A stretch of 64,000 nucleotides of DNA. It comes from Cucumis sativus. Taxonomy: Eukaryota > Streptophyta > Magnoliopsida > Cucurbitales > Cucurbitaceae. The position numbers were made by a program, and so were the translations under genes. The stretch is taken from positions 31,390,272-31,454,271 of the forward strand of contig NC_026659.2 of the NCBI RefSeq assembly GCF_000004075.3, given 5' to 3'. Numbering within the stretch: position 1 is the first letter of the stretch; each line of letters opens with the position of its first letter. A model generated the notes under the pieces. That model was not told where the DNA came from and ran no database searches. It was given only the letters and a program-made list of their open reading frames with translations. Below, in pieces: positions 23,241-34,986 of this stretch.

Positions 23241-25929
23241 ATGAAGAAATACAGTAGTTCTGTTCCTAGCTCTGGCAAACAGATCGTGGAGGAAGAAAGT
23301 GAAGATCTTGAATCTTCTTCCTCAGATGAATCTCTTGACTCGGTATTTTTTCAGTTAAATTATATATGCTTGTGTTACATTTTTTGAAAGGAATTCTTTT
23401 ATTTGTAAGTTGATGTTCACCGTATTGTATAGGAAGAGGAGAATATAGAGCGTGAGCTTGCAGATGTAACTTTTGAAGAGTTACAAAGGGCACGGTCTGA
23501 TGGATCACATTCCATGTACCAAAAGACCAAACAAGAGAAGAAAAGTGGGCGGGCGAACAAGAACAGGTAGCTTGTGGGTACTAATTATTGTTTTTTGATT
23601 TATCTCTTACAACTTGGAAGTTGATGAAGTGCATGATTGTAATTTCTTTGTGAAGGCCAATGGAGGTTAGCAGCAGGAAACCAGTTAGTAGGTTTAGGGA
23701 GGTCATTCAGGCTCCTAAAAATGTGAGTTGTTTATTTCCTTTTCTGTTTGTTCATTATCCTAAAAGACACATCTCACTTTAATGGAGTTCTAGTGCAAGC
23801 TAAGAAATAGTTAAATCTCTCTCTCCACACTAACTGGAGCTTGGTTCATTGGTTATTTTTTGGTTTTCAGATGGTACGTGATCCACGTTTTGAATCTTTA
23901 TCTGGTACTCTTGATGCTGATGGGTGAGTTTTTCTTGATCCAAGGTTTGAATGGTTTGATGAACTTTTTGACATGGTGGAATGAATGTTGTCATCTATCA
24001 TAAAAAAATTTCTTCTTAAATTTTCATACAGGCTATTTACTTTATAATCATCTTACTTCTTTGTTTGAAATCGTAATGGTATGTTTGTATGTTTCTTTGA
24101 ATCTTACAGATTTAAAAAGAGATATAGTTTCATATACGAGAAAACTCTTCCAGCTGAAAAAGAGGTCAATACTTCTCCTTTTCCTTGATATATCCCTCTA
24201 GTGATATCGTTTTTAATTTTATATTCTAAACCTAAATTCAGCTAACTTGGATGCATTTTGCATATTGAAACGTTTACTGGCACAACAGGAACTGAAAAAG
24301 CAGTTAAGGAAAACAAATGATCCAAATGTTGCTGAAGAACTAAAAAAGCAATTATCTTGGATTGTAAGTATAATTCTTTTGATTCATATATAATGAGTCT
24401 CATGTTCTCTAATGTAATGCCATAAAAAGAGATGTTTTATGGTCTGGAAGAAAAATGAGAATGAAGTTTGTACTTGGTGAGAATTAGGGAAAAAAAAAAA
24501 GCTCAAACTTATTTTATAGAATAAAGACAAAAACTTCTTACTTCTTTATCACCAAGTTTTGTTTGATCATAGTCTTATTATTTGTGTACACAGGTCCACT
24601 GTATGTTGATTTTTTATTGTTTTCATGTATTTTCAGGACAAGCAATTCAAATCCGACTCCACAAAACGTGTTGATGCTGCAATTCTGGCCAAACATAAGA
24701 AGAAAGAGAGAGAAGCAGCCAAACATGGGAAAAAGCCCTTCTATCTTAAGAAATGTAAAATTTCTCTTCCTCTCTTTTTGAATGACTCTTTCCCTCAAAG
24801 GTGTGCGCTTAGGGTATGGTCTAGATCTTCTGCTTGAAACTTTTAAACCTTGGGTGACCGATGGTAATTATTTTCTGATGGTAGTTATGCAAGCGGGGGA
24901 CTTTTGAACATTGGACTTATGTGCTTGTGATTAGCACAAGACACTAGTATTTTAATTGGGATTTAATTTGATTACTCTGAGTTGCAGAACATTGGTCTCA
25001 CGCTGGTATTAATTTGCTGTCTAAGAAAAAGAAAGAAAAAACCAGGCCTTAACATCAAGGGAAAGGGAAGTTTCTAGGGAAAAAGTATAATTACACATTT
25101 CAAACATGAAAACATGATTGGCATGCTCTTGGTTTTCAGTGATCATGGTAATCACGGGGATTCATTAGAAGAGTCATATTTGGTTTCTTGTTAGATTTTA
25201 TGTTTCTACTTCAGCTTTGACGTAGGGAAGGTTAGGTGGGGGATCTCGTTAGCTGTGATTTTTTGGTGACAATTGGATTTGGGTAGTTGTGCTTCCAGAT
25301 AGGAGAGAGTAATCTTTTTGGTATTTCCTGAATTCTGTAGCTCCTGTTGCAGGAGCTGTAGGACTCTGAACTCTTCGATTTCTATGAAATTACCTCCATG
25401 TCTTATTTTATTAGATTGGAGCTTCTTTTCATAGTTTGAGTCTCTTTGGTCTTCTATCGGCTCTAGTATTCTTTCATTTTATACCACAAAAATTCAACTA
25501 TTCATTGAAAAACAATACTGATTTCTTAAAAGAGTTCATTTGGTCAATGGGAAAGCCCGTTAAATGTTAACAATTATGATTGTTTTTGTCTTCAGCTCTT
25601 TAAGATGCTTCACTTGGTAGTTTTGCCTTTGTAATAGCTGTTGACACTGTCTTTGGTATTGTTTCAGCTGAAATTCGAAAGCAAAGGCTTGTCGAAAAAT
25701 ACACCAATCTTAAGGTATAAATCTGCCATTTCTCACAACATAATTATATTTCAACACGGTCAGTTTAATGCTACTTATGCATCTGAATTTGCAATTAACC
25801 ACTCTTGAGTTTGAACAGTCCACTGGGAAGCTTGATGCTTATGTGGAAAGAAAGAGGAGGAAGAATGCTGCAAAGGATCGTAGATACATACCATATCAAA
25901 GGTCTAGTAAGCTTGATGAGCAAGATTGA
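23241..25929 (+). CDS. RRP36: rRNA-processing protein Rrp36 homolog (253 aa, 9 coding exons)
   Basis: Nucleolar factor for early cleavages of the 35S pre-rRNA in the small-subunit processome. Coding exons are 23241-23342, 23433-23566, 23656-23722, 23871-23923, 24110-24164, 24289-24363, 24637-24754, 25668-25714 and 25819-25929; they sum to 762 bases and stay in frame. The N-terminus is acidic and Ser-rich (EEESEDLESSSSDESLDSEE), followed by a ELADVTFEELQRARSDG segment. The diagnostic part is RDPRFESLSGTLDADGFKKR, then a lysine-rich coiled-coil (EELKKQLRKT), HGKKPFYLKKSEIRK, and the basic end YVERKRRKNAAKDRRYIP. This order matches Rrp36 (DUF947). Length is within the family range. One donor (exon 5, GTCAAT) is weak but is needed for frame. 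The gene appears intact. Confidence 0.92.
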
Positions 25930-28374
25930 AGGAGGTTCATGTTCCATATGTTTTTAAATTTAACCTCACCCAAGATTTTACTTTTCATTTCTTAGGCTAT
26001 TGCAGAAGCAGAATAGAAAAGAGATTATTTTTAATTTGTTATAATGTCATGTATTGCTTGATATGTAAATCTGATGCAAGATTCCAAAATATTTGAAAGA
26101 ACTTGCTTTCTTTTAGTTTCATTCTTTTTATTCATTCATGTGCATATTATCATGGTATCAACTTTTTTACTAAAATAATCATCTCCAATCAATTTTTTTT
26201 GTTGATGAATAGAATCTGTTCTAGTACAAGATTGTGAACAGAATATTCTCTATATGTTGTACAACTATGTCTTCGAGTTCTAAATTACTTCTCTTGCACG
26301 ACTGCTGCTCGTTCGAAAATTGGACATGGTGCCTTGGAAGGTAGAAATTGGAACACCTGATATTCGAGCCGGTAGGGAATGGGGAAATTGCTTAAACTGA
26401 CTTAACAACAAATTTCTTTTGTTTGGGGGGAAACTATCTTTTATTAATCCTTGGATTGCAATCACATCAAATGTTCCAAAATTTTACTCAAAAGTTGTGG
26501 CCTTTCAAGCTAACACTAAAATGATTTTGTTTTACATTACATTGAATTCCTCAATGATGTAGTGTTATTCTCGAATCACTTATTGAGAAATTAACATTGT
26601 CAATCATTTCTAATTGGGGACGATGAACAAAGTCATAAAATAGCTAATTGTTCACTTTTGTGTTGAATGGCCAAACAGTTCCTTCAATATGTATTTTCAA
26701 TATCAGTAATTTCTAATTGTGGACAAAGTCATAAAATACCCAATTGACTATTTGTTGATTTTTCCTTTGAATGGTCAAATAAGTTCTCTTCTAACACATA
26801 AATTTAAAATAATTAGTCCCTCAACTTTTAATTTTTATTCAATTTAGCCCTTAGTCTCCAACATAAACAAATTTTTACTATTTTATTGGGTGAAAAAAAT
26901 CATACTTATTTCTACCCTACACTCAATCATTACAAAGTGTTTAAGTACTCGATCGTTGCATAGTAAAATGGACTAAATAAATTGTTATAAACCAAAATTT
27001 AGGGACTAAATTGTTATTATACGTATATTTAGAGTAAAAGTGATTTTCAAATCTAAATAAAATCATCCACGTTCATCAATTAACTCGAACTTACAAGCGT
27101 TTCAAGCTAACACTAAAAGGTTAAGATAGTATACAAATTTAACCTTACCAAATATAATATACCTCACAAAATATTACGTATAGAATCACATTATGAGATT
27201 AGAAATAAGTAACACTAACCATAAAGTACAAAACGTGCACGTAATAATCATAAATAACAATAGAGACCAAGTCTATGTTCATCAAATACCAAAATGGTAA
27301 GAAAAGTTAAAAACAAAAAAGAATTGTTTAGTGGATTTTGGATCCTCTGAGTGTGACACAAAGAATGATTATCTAATTAAGATAATCCTACAAAGAAAGA
27401 CAAATATAAAGAAGTTTGTAACCAAGATCAAGATTTTATAAAAATTTTAAAAAATATTTAATTAAAATTGAAATCATAATTTGTTTGGAGATGTAGGAAA
27501 GAAATAAATTTGTATCATTACAAGTGTTAAGCTTTCGCATTTAACAAAATTGTCTTGAGATGATATGTATTGATTATGCAACATCGTTGTCAAGTGTCAT
27601 ATGAACTTTTGTATGAATAAAAAACAAAAAAAACAAGTGTTGATCTTCTTGATTAAAAAAACACAACGCTATTAAAGTTTCTATTACAATGGTGTACGAT
27701 CATATTCATGTATTGTCAATATATAGTTCAGCTAATTTAGATGTAAACAAAAAATTCAAACATTCAAACTTTTTCAGCCACAAATTGGTAAACTGGGTAG
27801 AAATATATATACACAAAGAAAGAGTCATTATCCAATGAAGAAGACCCAATCCATTAGGTTGTTTTTATTGTTGAGGATAACAACTTGATCTCCCACATTT
27901 GTAATGTATATTATGGTTTAGTTTAGGTCTAAATAAGTGTTTCTATATGTTAGTATTTGGAAATCACTTTCTTTTCTAAAATTCTAAGTGGAATAAGTTC
28001 AAATATTTTGAGTTCGTGAGATGAACATAATATATAGATTGAAAAGAAAGTTGATGGACCAAAATCAATCAAATAGAAGACTGGTTGTCAGAGAAGAGAG
28101 GAAATTTAGTTGATGTTTGTTTGAAAAAAGTTCAAACTGATAATTAAAAAATCGATCGACTGACCAACTTGTACTGTATAATATATAAATAGAATTTAAC
28201 ACAATTGACAGCGATACATTTGAAGAACCGTAAGTAGACTAAAATTCTACCGAACTTGTTCCCTTAACGTCTTGTTTTTAGTCACAAAAAATGTCATCAA
28301 CATTTCATCAATTAGATTCATCATTGTTTTATTTTAACCTAATTGGATTCATCTTCAAACATAACGTTAACAAA

Positions 28375-28378
<4 letters not shown>

Positions 28379-28452
<74 letters not shown>
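28379..28452. repeat. (AT)n microsatellite
   Basis: AT dinucleotide array of about 74 bases. At the matching place in duplication copy 2 (about 36085) only a handful of AT units remain. Confidence 0.95.
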
Positions 28453-28458
<6 letters not shown>

Positions 28459-29049
28459 TTATCAAAAATAGAACGCTTGACAACATATTTACACTTCATA
28501 GAAAAATCAGGTGTAATAAATTGTCTTTTAGTGATTTTGTTTTATACCGTGTACATAGTTCATCAACTTTTTTCTATTTTTTGAAAAGAAGAAAACTCAT
28601 ATTAATATAAAGTAGATAATTATCATACAAGTTTTTATCTATAACTATTTGCAACATGTAATTCCTTTATTTTCACAAGCCATGGCCTAATAACAAATAT
28701 CCTTAAATTATAATAATAATAATAGTTTTCTTAAAATAAAATAAATAAATAAATAAATATAGTTTATGGTCATGTCACGTGTCATTTCCATGATAATTAA
28801 TAGTTAAATCCAAACTCTTTCATTTTGATGAAAGTGAAATAAAAGTATTGAATGATAAGGTAAAATTCCCAATATGCCCTTATAGATAATTAATTTAATG
28901 TATATTCTAAGTTTTTTATCCATAATTTATTCAAAAAATGAAACTCTCATAAAAAAACATTTGTATCCCAATTTAAGGGTCGGAATGAACGTTTTTCGGG
29001 ATGAACAGCGGATAGTTGTAAATTTAGCCATCAGATGGAAATTAATTGA

Positions 29050-29239
29050 GTATATAACAATATTTTTTAAAAATTTCAAATATAGCAAAAATTTGTTAAA
29101 TTCTATCAATGATAGAAGTGTATACCATGTTATAAATATTGACCTATAATTGATAGATCATACAAATCTATCATTGATACAAGTTTATCAACAATAGTTT
29201 TGTTATATTTGCAATTTTTTTAAAAATGTTGCTATATCC
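29050..29239. mobile_element. MITE-like element with about 48-bp inverted ends
   Basis: The left end (about 29050-29098) and the reverse complement of the right end (about 29190-29239) align with few mismatches; both contain a CAAATATARCAAAA core. The middle carries palindromic ATCAATGATAGA/ATCTATCATTGAT motifs. No coding capacity. The corresponding point of duplication copy 2 (near 36525) lacks this whole segment, including some flank (about 28935-29287). Superfamily not assigned. Confidence 0.6.
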
Positions 29240-30177
29240 TTAATTATTATTTCTAAAATAGTCATTCATTATAATAAATAACCCTTTGGTTTATTAATTT
29301 TCTTTTTCTTTTATTTTTTGTTTGTTTTTTAAAGAAAAAAGAAATGATGGTTGGTTGGTTGAGTCACGATTGTTCGTAAATCTTTTTTAAGAATGATTTA
29401 TATGCTTTTATCATGATGATCATATTGTGTGTAAATATATCCTTTTTAGTAGCTTATTGTCGTTAAATTTCTCTTTTTTATACCTACAAATCTCATGGAA
29501 CGATCACCCAAACATATACCCTTTTTTATTAAATTAGAAATAAATAGCTTGAAATTGTCTTTCAAAATAAAGATTTCGATCGTTTTACCTACTTAGTACA
29601 AAACTTTTAAAGTTTTATTTATTCTCACACACCTTATAATTTTTCGAAAAAATAATGAAGTGATAAAAGAAGAATAAAAACAAATATTTAATGGTGTTGG
29701 CTGCCTGAATGTATTAATTGGCACTATTAATGTCACACCTTCTATTTTATATTTTTTTAAAATTTTAGATATTAATAAATTTCTAATTCAATATTATTTT
29801 ATTTACTATCACTAACATATTAAATCTAAACCAAATTTTATAGCTCAACTCTTGATTTAAATATTCTACTATTATTATTTTAATTTCTTATAGTTTTCTT
29901 AAAAGAATCTTCAACTCTTTTTATTCTTACTTTGGTTCTTCAATTCTCGTTTATTTTAAGAATATTATATTTCGATATTCTTAATTAGATTCTAAATCAC
30001 ATAATTTAATTTAGTTTTATTAAAAAACAAATCATTCAAGTCTTAGGAAACTTTAAAAATTATATAACACCTAAATTTTGTTTATAAAGTACAAAAGGAA
30101 TTGTTTATATACATATATATACAAGTTGTTGGATATAATGCCTAAATTTGGCTATATGGGTTGTGATAAATGAAAGG

Positions 30178-30180
<3 letters not shown>

Positions 30181-30210
<30 letters not shown>
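30181..30210. repeat. (TA)n microsatellite
   Basis: Thirty bases of pure TA in the gene-free region upstream of mannanase A. Confidence 0.9.
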
Positions 30211-30213
<3 letters not shown>

Positions 30214-31179
30214 TATTAAAAATATGAAAATATTTAAGAGGCTCTAATTTTATAAATTATTCCAAAATATCATCCATAAAATATTTCAATTTAATGTGAT
30301 CTATTTGTCTCGCAATAAGAATAGTATTCTTTATGTCTTCCAATTTGTGTGTGATAAATGTATATATAATAAATAGGTCAAAGACATATGTGATACAAAC
30401 TTAGGAGGTAAAGAACTTTTAACTATATAAAGTTGATGGAAGTATTAAAAATTATTATCTTACTTAATTATTTTTAGAGTCTTTCAAGCAAAGAAAGTAT
30501 TTGTTAAGTTTTGAAAGAGCTGTCGTTAGATAAATTTATATAGTATTGAAAAAGTATCATAATTATTTTTTGTTCATACACTAAAATTTTATGTTTTTGT
30601 AAATATTAGTAAACTAACATGACAAATAATAAATAGAGACACTTTAATTTTGTAAGAATTTCATATTATAATATTATCAAAACTTTTTACAATAAATATA
30701 TATTTAGAACGTAAAGAATTAACGAGACATGAGACTTGAGAACTTCACCCACCCCATTATAGTAATGTATTAGAAACAAAATTAATAGCTTATAATTTAT
30801 AAGGTAGATATTAGACTTATGATTTAACGTAAATTATATGACTTAATCGAAACTTTAAAATGAAAATTATTATAATCCGTGTTACTATGAGTGGTTTTTT
30901 TTTTTTTTTGTTAACTCTTCACTAAATTGTTAAAAAAAACATAGTTCAATTAACATCAAATTCATGTATTAATTCATATTCGAGCAGGGTAAGTAAATAA
31001 ATAATAATAATTTGTAATTAATATTAAAAATTCACTAAAAATTCATCTCTTTCTTTCACTTTCACAGGCTTTCCTTCTTTATATGTAAATAAAATTTCAA
31101 ACCTAACATTTAGAGCGTAAAATTTTAGGTAAACTTGAGCATTGCACCATTAACTAATGTCACGTTGAAATTGTTTATG

Positions 31180-31285
31180 AAAAAAAAGTTTGTTATCCAA
31201 TATGTTCATGTGGACAAGAGGTCCGTGTTCAAATCTCCACCCAACATTTATTACAATACCTTTGCAAAAAACAAAAAAAAAAATT
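31180..31285 (+). repeat. tRNA-derived SINE-like fragment with A-rich tail
   Basis: GTGTTCAAATCTCC (31225-31238) resembles a Pol III B box. It follows a loosely A-box-like region near 31187 and precedes an A-rich tail at about 31266-31282. It lies about 900 bases upstream of mannanase A. Confidence 0.4.
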
Positions 31286-31638
31286 ATTTTCTTCATTTAT
31301 CTAAATTATAGAAATTGATTGAAAGACACTTGTTGTGTATGTTTTGTTTGATTGGATCTATATACTCACCATGCTTTTACAAATACATATTATATTATTA
31401 TAGGGAAGAACAAGTGCAAAACATAATGAATTAAATAACTTTAAATTTGTGTTTAAAATACTATGACTGACTACGACTACACAAAGCTTGATACAATCGT
31501 TGTTCGCTATGAGATAATAATGGTGGTGAGTAATATCGTAAACAATACAAACTTTAGGAAAATTAACTTTTAAAATTAAATATTTGAAAATTTAAATCTA
31601 TATATTTTTTAATTTTCGATTCAACCGTTGTAGATGTG

Positions 31639-31646
31639 CATGCATG
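31639..31646. promoter_or_regulatory. RY-type element CATGCATG upstream of mannanase A
   Basis: The palindrome CATGCATG sits about 490 bases upstream of the mannanase A start. RY motifs (CATGCA) bind B3 factors such as ABI3/FUS3 in seed-specific promoters. The matching promoter of mannanase B has a single CATGCA near 37627. Functional use is an inference. Confidence 0.35.
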
Positions 31647-32029
31647 CACGATGATATTATCAACCTTTTAAGTTGATTATTGACATTTTATCAACTAAAC
31701 CATATTTAAATTTGATTTTTTTCTTTTGTAGATATCTATCATTCAATGGGTAAACATGCACCTCATGTAATAATGGTTAAAGATTAGAATCTGGTTAATA
31801 AAATGCAAATAAAAGTTAGAATTAAAGCTTCTAATAACTATGTGCATGTCATCATACATTAACCTATATATTTTTTTATGTATCTGTGTGGAAGTGTTAA
31901 CATTGTAATTGACAACACAATAATATATATGAGGTGGAGATTCTCATGTTTAACATTTCAAGTCCACATTCAAAAATGAATTATGCTCAAATTTAACTTT
32001 TTCCACAAATTAAATCTCTCTATTGTTCT

Positions 32030-32037
32030 TATAAATA
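32030..32037 (+). promoter_or_regulatory. TATA box of mannanase A
   Basis: TATAAATA, 106 bases upstream of the ATG at 32136. The identical motif stands at 37937-37944 before mannanase B, within a conserved block of the duplicated promoter. Confidence 0.65.
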
Positions 32038-32135
32038 TTGTTCCCTAAGAGGATTCACTTACCCAAAATATAGAATTAAAGGAAAAATTCTCTCTCATAT
32101 TCATCAAAATTAAATAAGAAGATAAAATTAAAGCA

Positions 32136-34986
32136 ATGCATGGTAATCAAAGCAAAATGATGAGGTGGTTGATATGGGCACTTTTCTTCCTCATAAGTAC
32201 CCTTTCCGCCTCTTCATCTTCTCCGGCACCGGCCGCTTTTGTAGGAGTTCAAGACGGACATTTTCAGCTAAATGGTTCTCCATTTTTGTTCAATGGCTTT
32301 AACTCTTACTGGATGATGTCCGTCGCTACTGACCCGAACCAACGCAACAAAGTAACCCAAGTCTTTCGTGATGCCGCCGCTGCCGGCCTCACCGTCTGCC
32401 GAACCTGGGCCTTCAACGACGGTGGCTTCCATGCCCTCCAAATCTCTCCCGGCGTTTATGATGAATCAGTTTTTCAGGTTAACTTTTTACTAATTTTCTT
32501 TTCTTCTTTTACTCTCTCAAATATGTAATTCCATTACTTAAAAAAAAAAGTAATACTTCGATCCATCTTCAATTACAAACGAAAAATTATATTTTCTTAA
32601 TAACAAAAAAAAAAAAAAACATAAATATTAATTAAATACAGAAAATAAACAAAGAAATAATTGTTACCAAGCGATTCTAAATTCTATAATTTAAAATGTT
32701 TATAAACATATTATTAAATGAACTCTTTGTTGAAATATAAGAATTAAAAGTTCATCAAATCATATAGATTATTTACGAGGTTTACAAGAATCAAAATCTA
32801 CAATCTTTTGATGACTTTTAATTTAGAATATTGTTTGACTTCAGGGTCTTGATTTCGTGATATTTGAAGCAAGAAAGTATGGAATTAGAATGATATTGAG
32901 TTTGGTAAATAATTTCAAAGACTACGGCGGAAGAGCAGCGTATGTCCGGTGGGCCGAAGCCGCCGGCGTTCAAGTTCATGACGAAGATGACTTCTACACT
33001 AATCAACTTATCAAAACATACTACAAAAACCATGTTCAGGTGATCAAATCTATACCTAAAACTAGCTACTATATTATTATTGGACTTGAAAACTAAACTA
33101 AAAATCAAACAGAAATCAATAATATTACTTCTATTTTGTTTTTGTAGAAAGTATTGAGCAGAAAGAACACAATGAATGGTTTGATATATATGGAAGATGC
33201 AACCATTATGGGATGGGAACTTATGAACGAACCACGTTGTCAAGTTGATTCCTCCGGCAACACTGTCAATGTAACCTTTCACTATTTAACTTCTCTCTTT
33301 TTTCTCTTTTCCTTAATTAATCACTTTCATTTTTAGTGCCTAATCCTATTTTTATAACCTAAATTTTCATTACAAAGAAATCGAGGAAAATCTATGGAGA
33401 TTCAAGTCCAAATAAAATCAATCGAACACGCTTAGAATGACATATTGATTGTTGACTTAATTATTACTGTACATAGAATTTGTTGGTACATGTTGCATTA
33501 TATAGCATTATATTTGAACTAAAAAGTATATGTCCAACTATCATTTCTAAAGATTTTTTTATGGTTTATCAAAAATTAAAGGTGTCATTTCTAGTATTAG
33601 TTCTCATCACATTGTTGATAGCTTTTAATTTAAGAAATGAGCTATTAGTTTATATTATTGATAACGACCATTGGTGATTGTTTCTATCGGACATAGACAT
33701 GTGCCTTTATTTTAAGAAAAAATTATACACTTATATGTAATGGTCGTTTCCTAATGAAAATAGAGATGGGTAGAGGAGATGGGATCATATGTGAAATCAA
33801 TTGACAAACAACATTTGGTGGGGATTGGAATGGAAGGATTCTATGGAGATTCAAGTCCAAATAAAATCAAAGCCAACCCAGGTAGTTTCAAATTTGGCAC
33901 TGATTTTATCACCAATAACCTCAACAAAGCCATCGACTTTGCAACAATTCATGCATATCCTGATGCTTGGTTAGTTTCTTCTTCCTCTTATCTCCTATTC
34001 TCTATTCTTATTACTTTATACGTATTTTTCTATACACAGAAATTTGAAATTATGACCTCAAAAAATATAGTATGATAGCTAAAGTTGAATCATGTACTCA
34101 CTTTGATAAATTTTGTTAAAGTTAGATGGTATGTTACTAAGAAGAGTGTGTTTATTAACATCTTCAGCATGTTGGAGTACATAACACTTGAAAAAAAGAA
34201 CAAAAAAACAAATAGATTTTGACAATTGACTAGTGCAATTAATTTGTTAATTGGCAAGTTGAATTTCATTCGTAGATCTAGAAAGTTTTCAATCGTTGTT
34301 TTCGTAAAGATATAATTGAGAAATATTAATAGTAACCCTAAAATCTAGAAATGAAAGGTTTGATTCCGTTGAGTTTTAAAGGTCCATGAACTCCTTGAGT
34401 TTACTACTTCTTCACTCCCCCACCTTCCACAAGTCGAACATTAATTAGATGAATGTTTTTAGCCTAAAAATGCATTGTAAGTAAAAAGCCAAAACATAGT
34501 GAGGGAAGAAAATGGTAAAAACATAAATAAATTAAAAATTAAAACATGCAAGAAAGAAAATCAAGAGAGCCTTTAAATTTGTTTTCCATCGTTAATTATA
34601 GGCTACCAGGGAAGAGTGAAGGCACCAAAATGGCATTCCTTGAAGAATGGATAGCACTTCACTGGACGGACTCAAAGACTATCTTAAAGAAGCCATTGAT
34701 TTTTGAAGAATTTGGAAAGTCGATCAGAGACCAAAACCAAACATCTAGTAGTGTAAGAGACAGAGATGCCTTCTTGAGTAAGGTTTTTTCAATTATCTAC
34801 AACCTTGCAAGAAATGGAGCAACCATGGCTGGAGGTCTGGTCTGGCAAGTTATGGCTGAAGGAATGGAGTCGTATTACGATGGATATGAGATCGTTCTTT
34901 CCCAGACTCCTTCAACAACCGCCATTATAACACATCAGTCAAACAATATGGCTGCACTAAATACTAGAACTCAACACCACCTCTGA
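32136..34986 (+). CDS. endo-1,4-beta-mannanase A, GH5 (416 aa, 5 exons)
   Basis: Secreted mannan endo-1,4-beta-mannosidase, which cuts mannan, glucomannan and galactomannan in cell walls and seed reserves. Exons are 32136-32477, 32845-33039, 33148-33270, 33764-33969 and 34602-34986, totalling 1251 bases with stop. A signal peptide lies in the first 30 residues ([20 protein letters not shown]). GH5 landmarks: CRTWAFND near residue 89-96, [10 protein letters not shown] with acid/base Glu207, TIHAYPDAW with the substrate-site His and Tyr, and LIFEEFGKS with nucleophile Glu325. All are as in active plant enzymes. The start [11 protein letters not shown] was kept because copy B starts the same way; an internal ATG (MMRW) is also possible. 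Copy B lies 3.1 kb downstream in the same orientation. Intron 4 is about 480 bases longer than in B. Confidence 0.94.

Larger units (their letters stand above)
25930..32029. other. 6-kb AT-rich region without genes
   Basis: No coding exon or RNA gene is evident. It contains a long AT array (28379-28452), a MITE-like element (29050-29239), a TA array (30181-30210), a SINE-like fragment (about 31180-31285) and, from about 28214, the first copy of the sequence duplicated upstream of the second mannanase gene. Confidence 0.6.

Noticed and set aside
28379-28452. Regularly repeated sequence considered as a special array
   Set aside because: It is a plain AT microsatellite without spacers; CRISPR arrays are not expected in plant DNA.
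32818-33282. 154-codon minus-strand ORF across mannanase A
   Set aside because: Crosses two exons and an intron of the GH5 gene on the opposite strand; a similar shadow exists over mannanase B.
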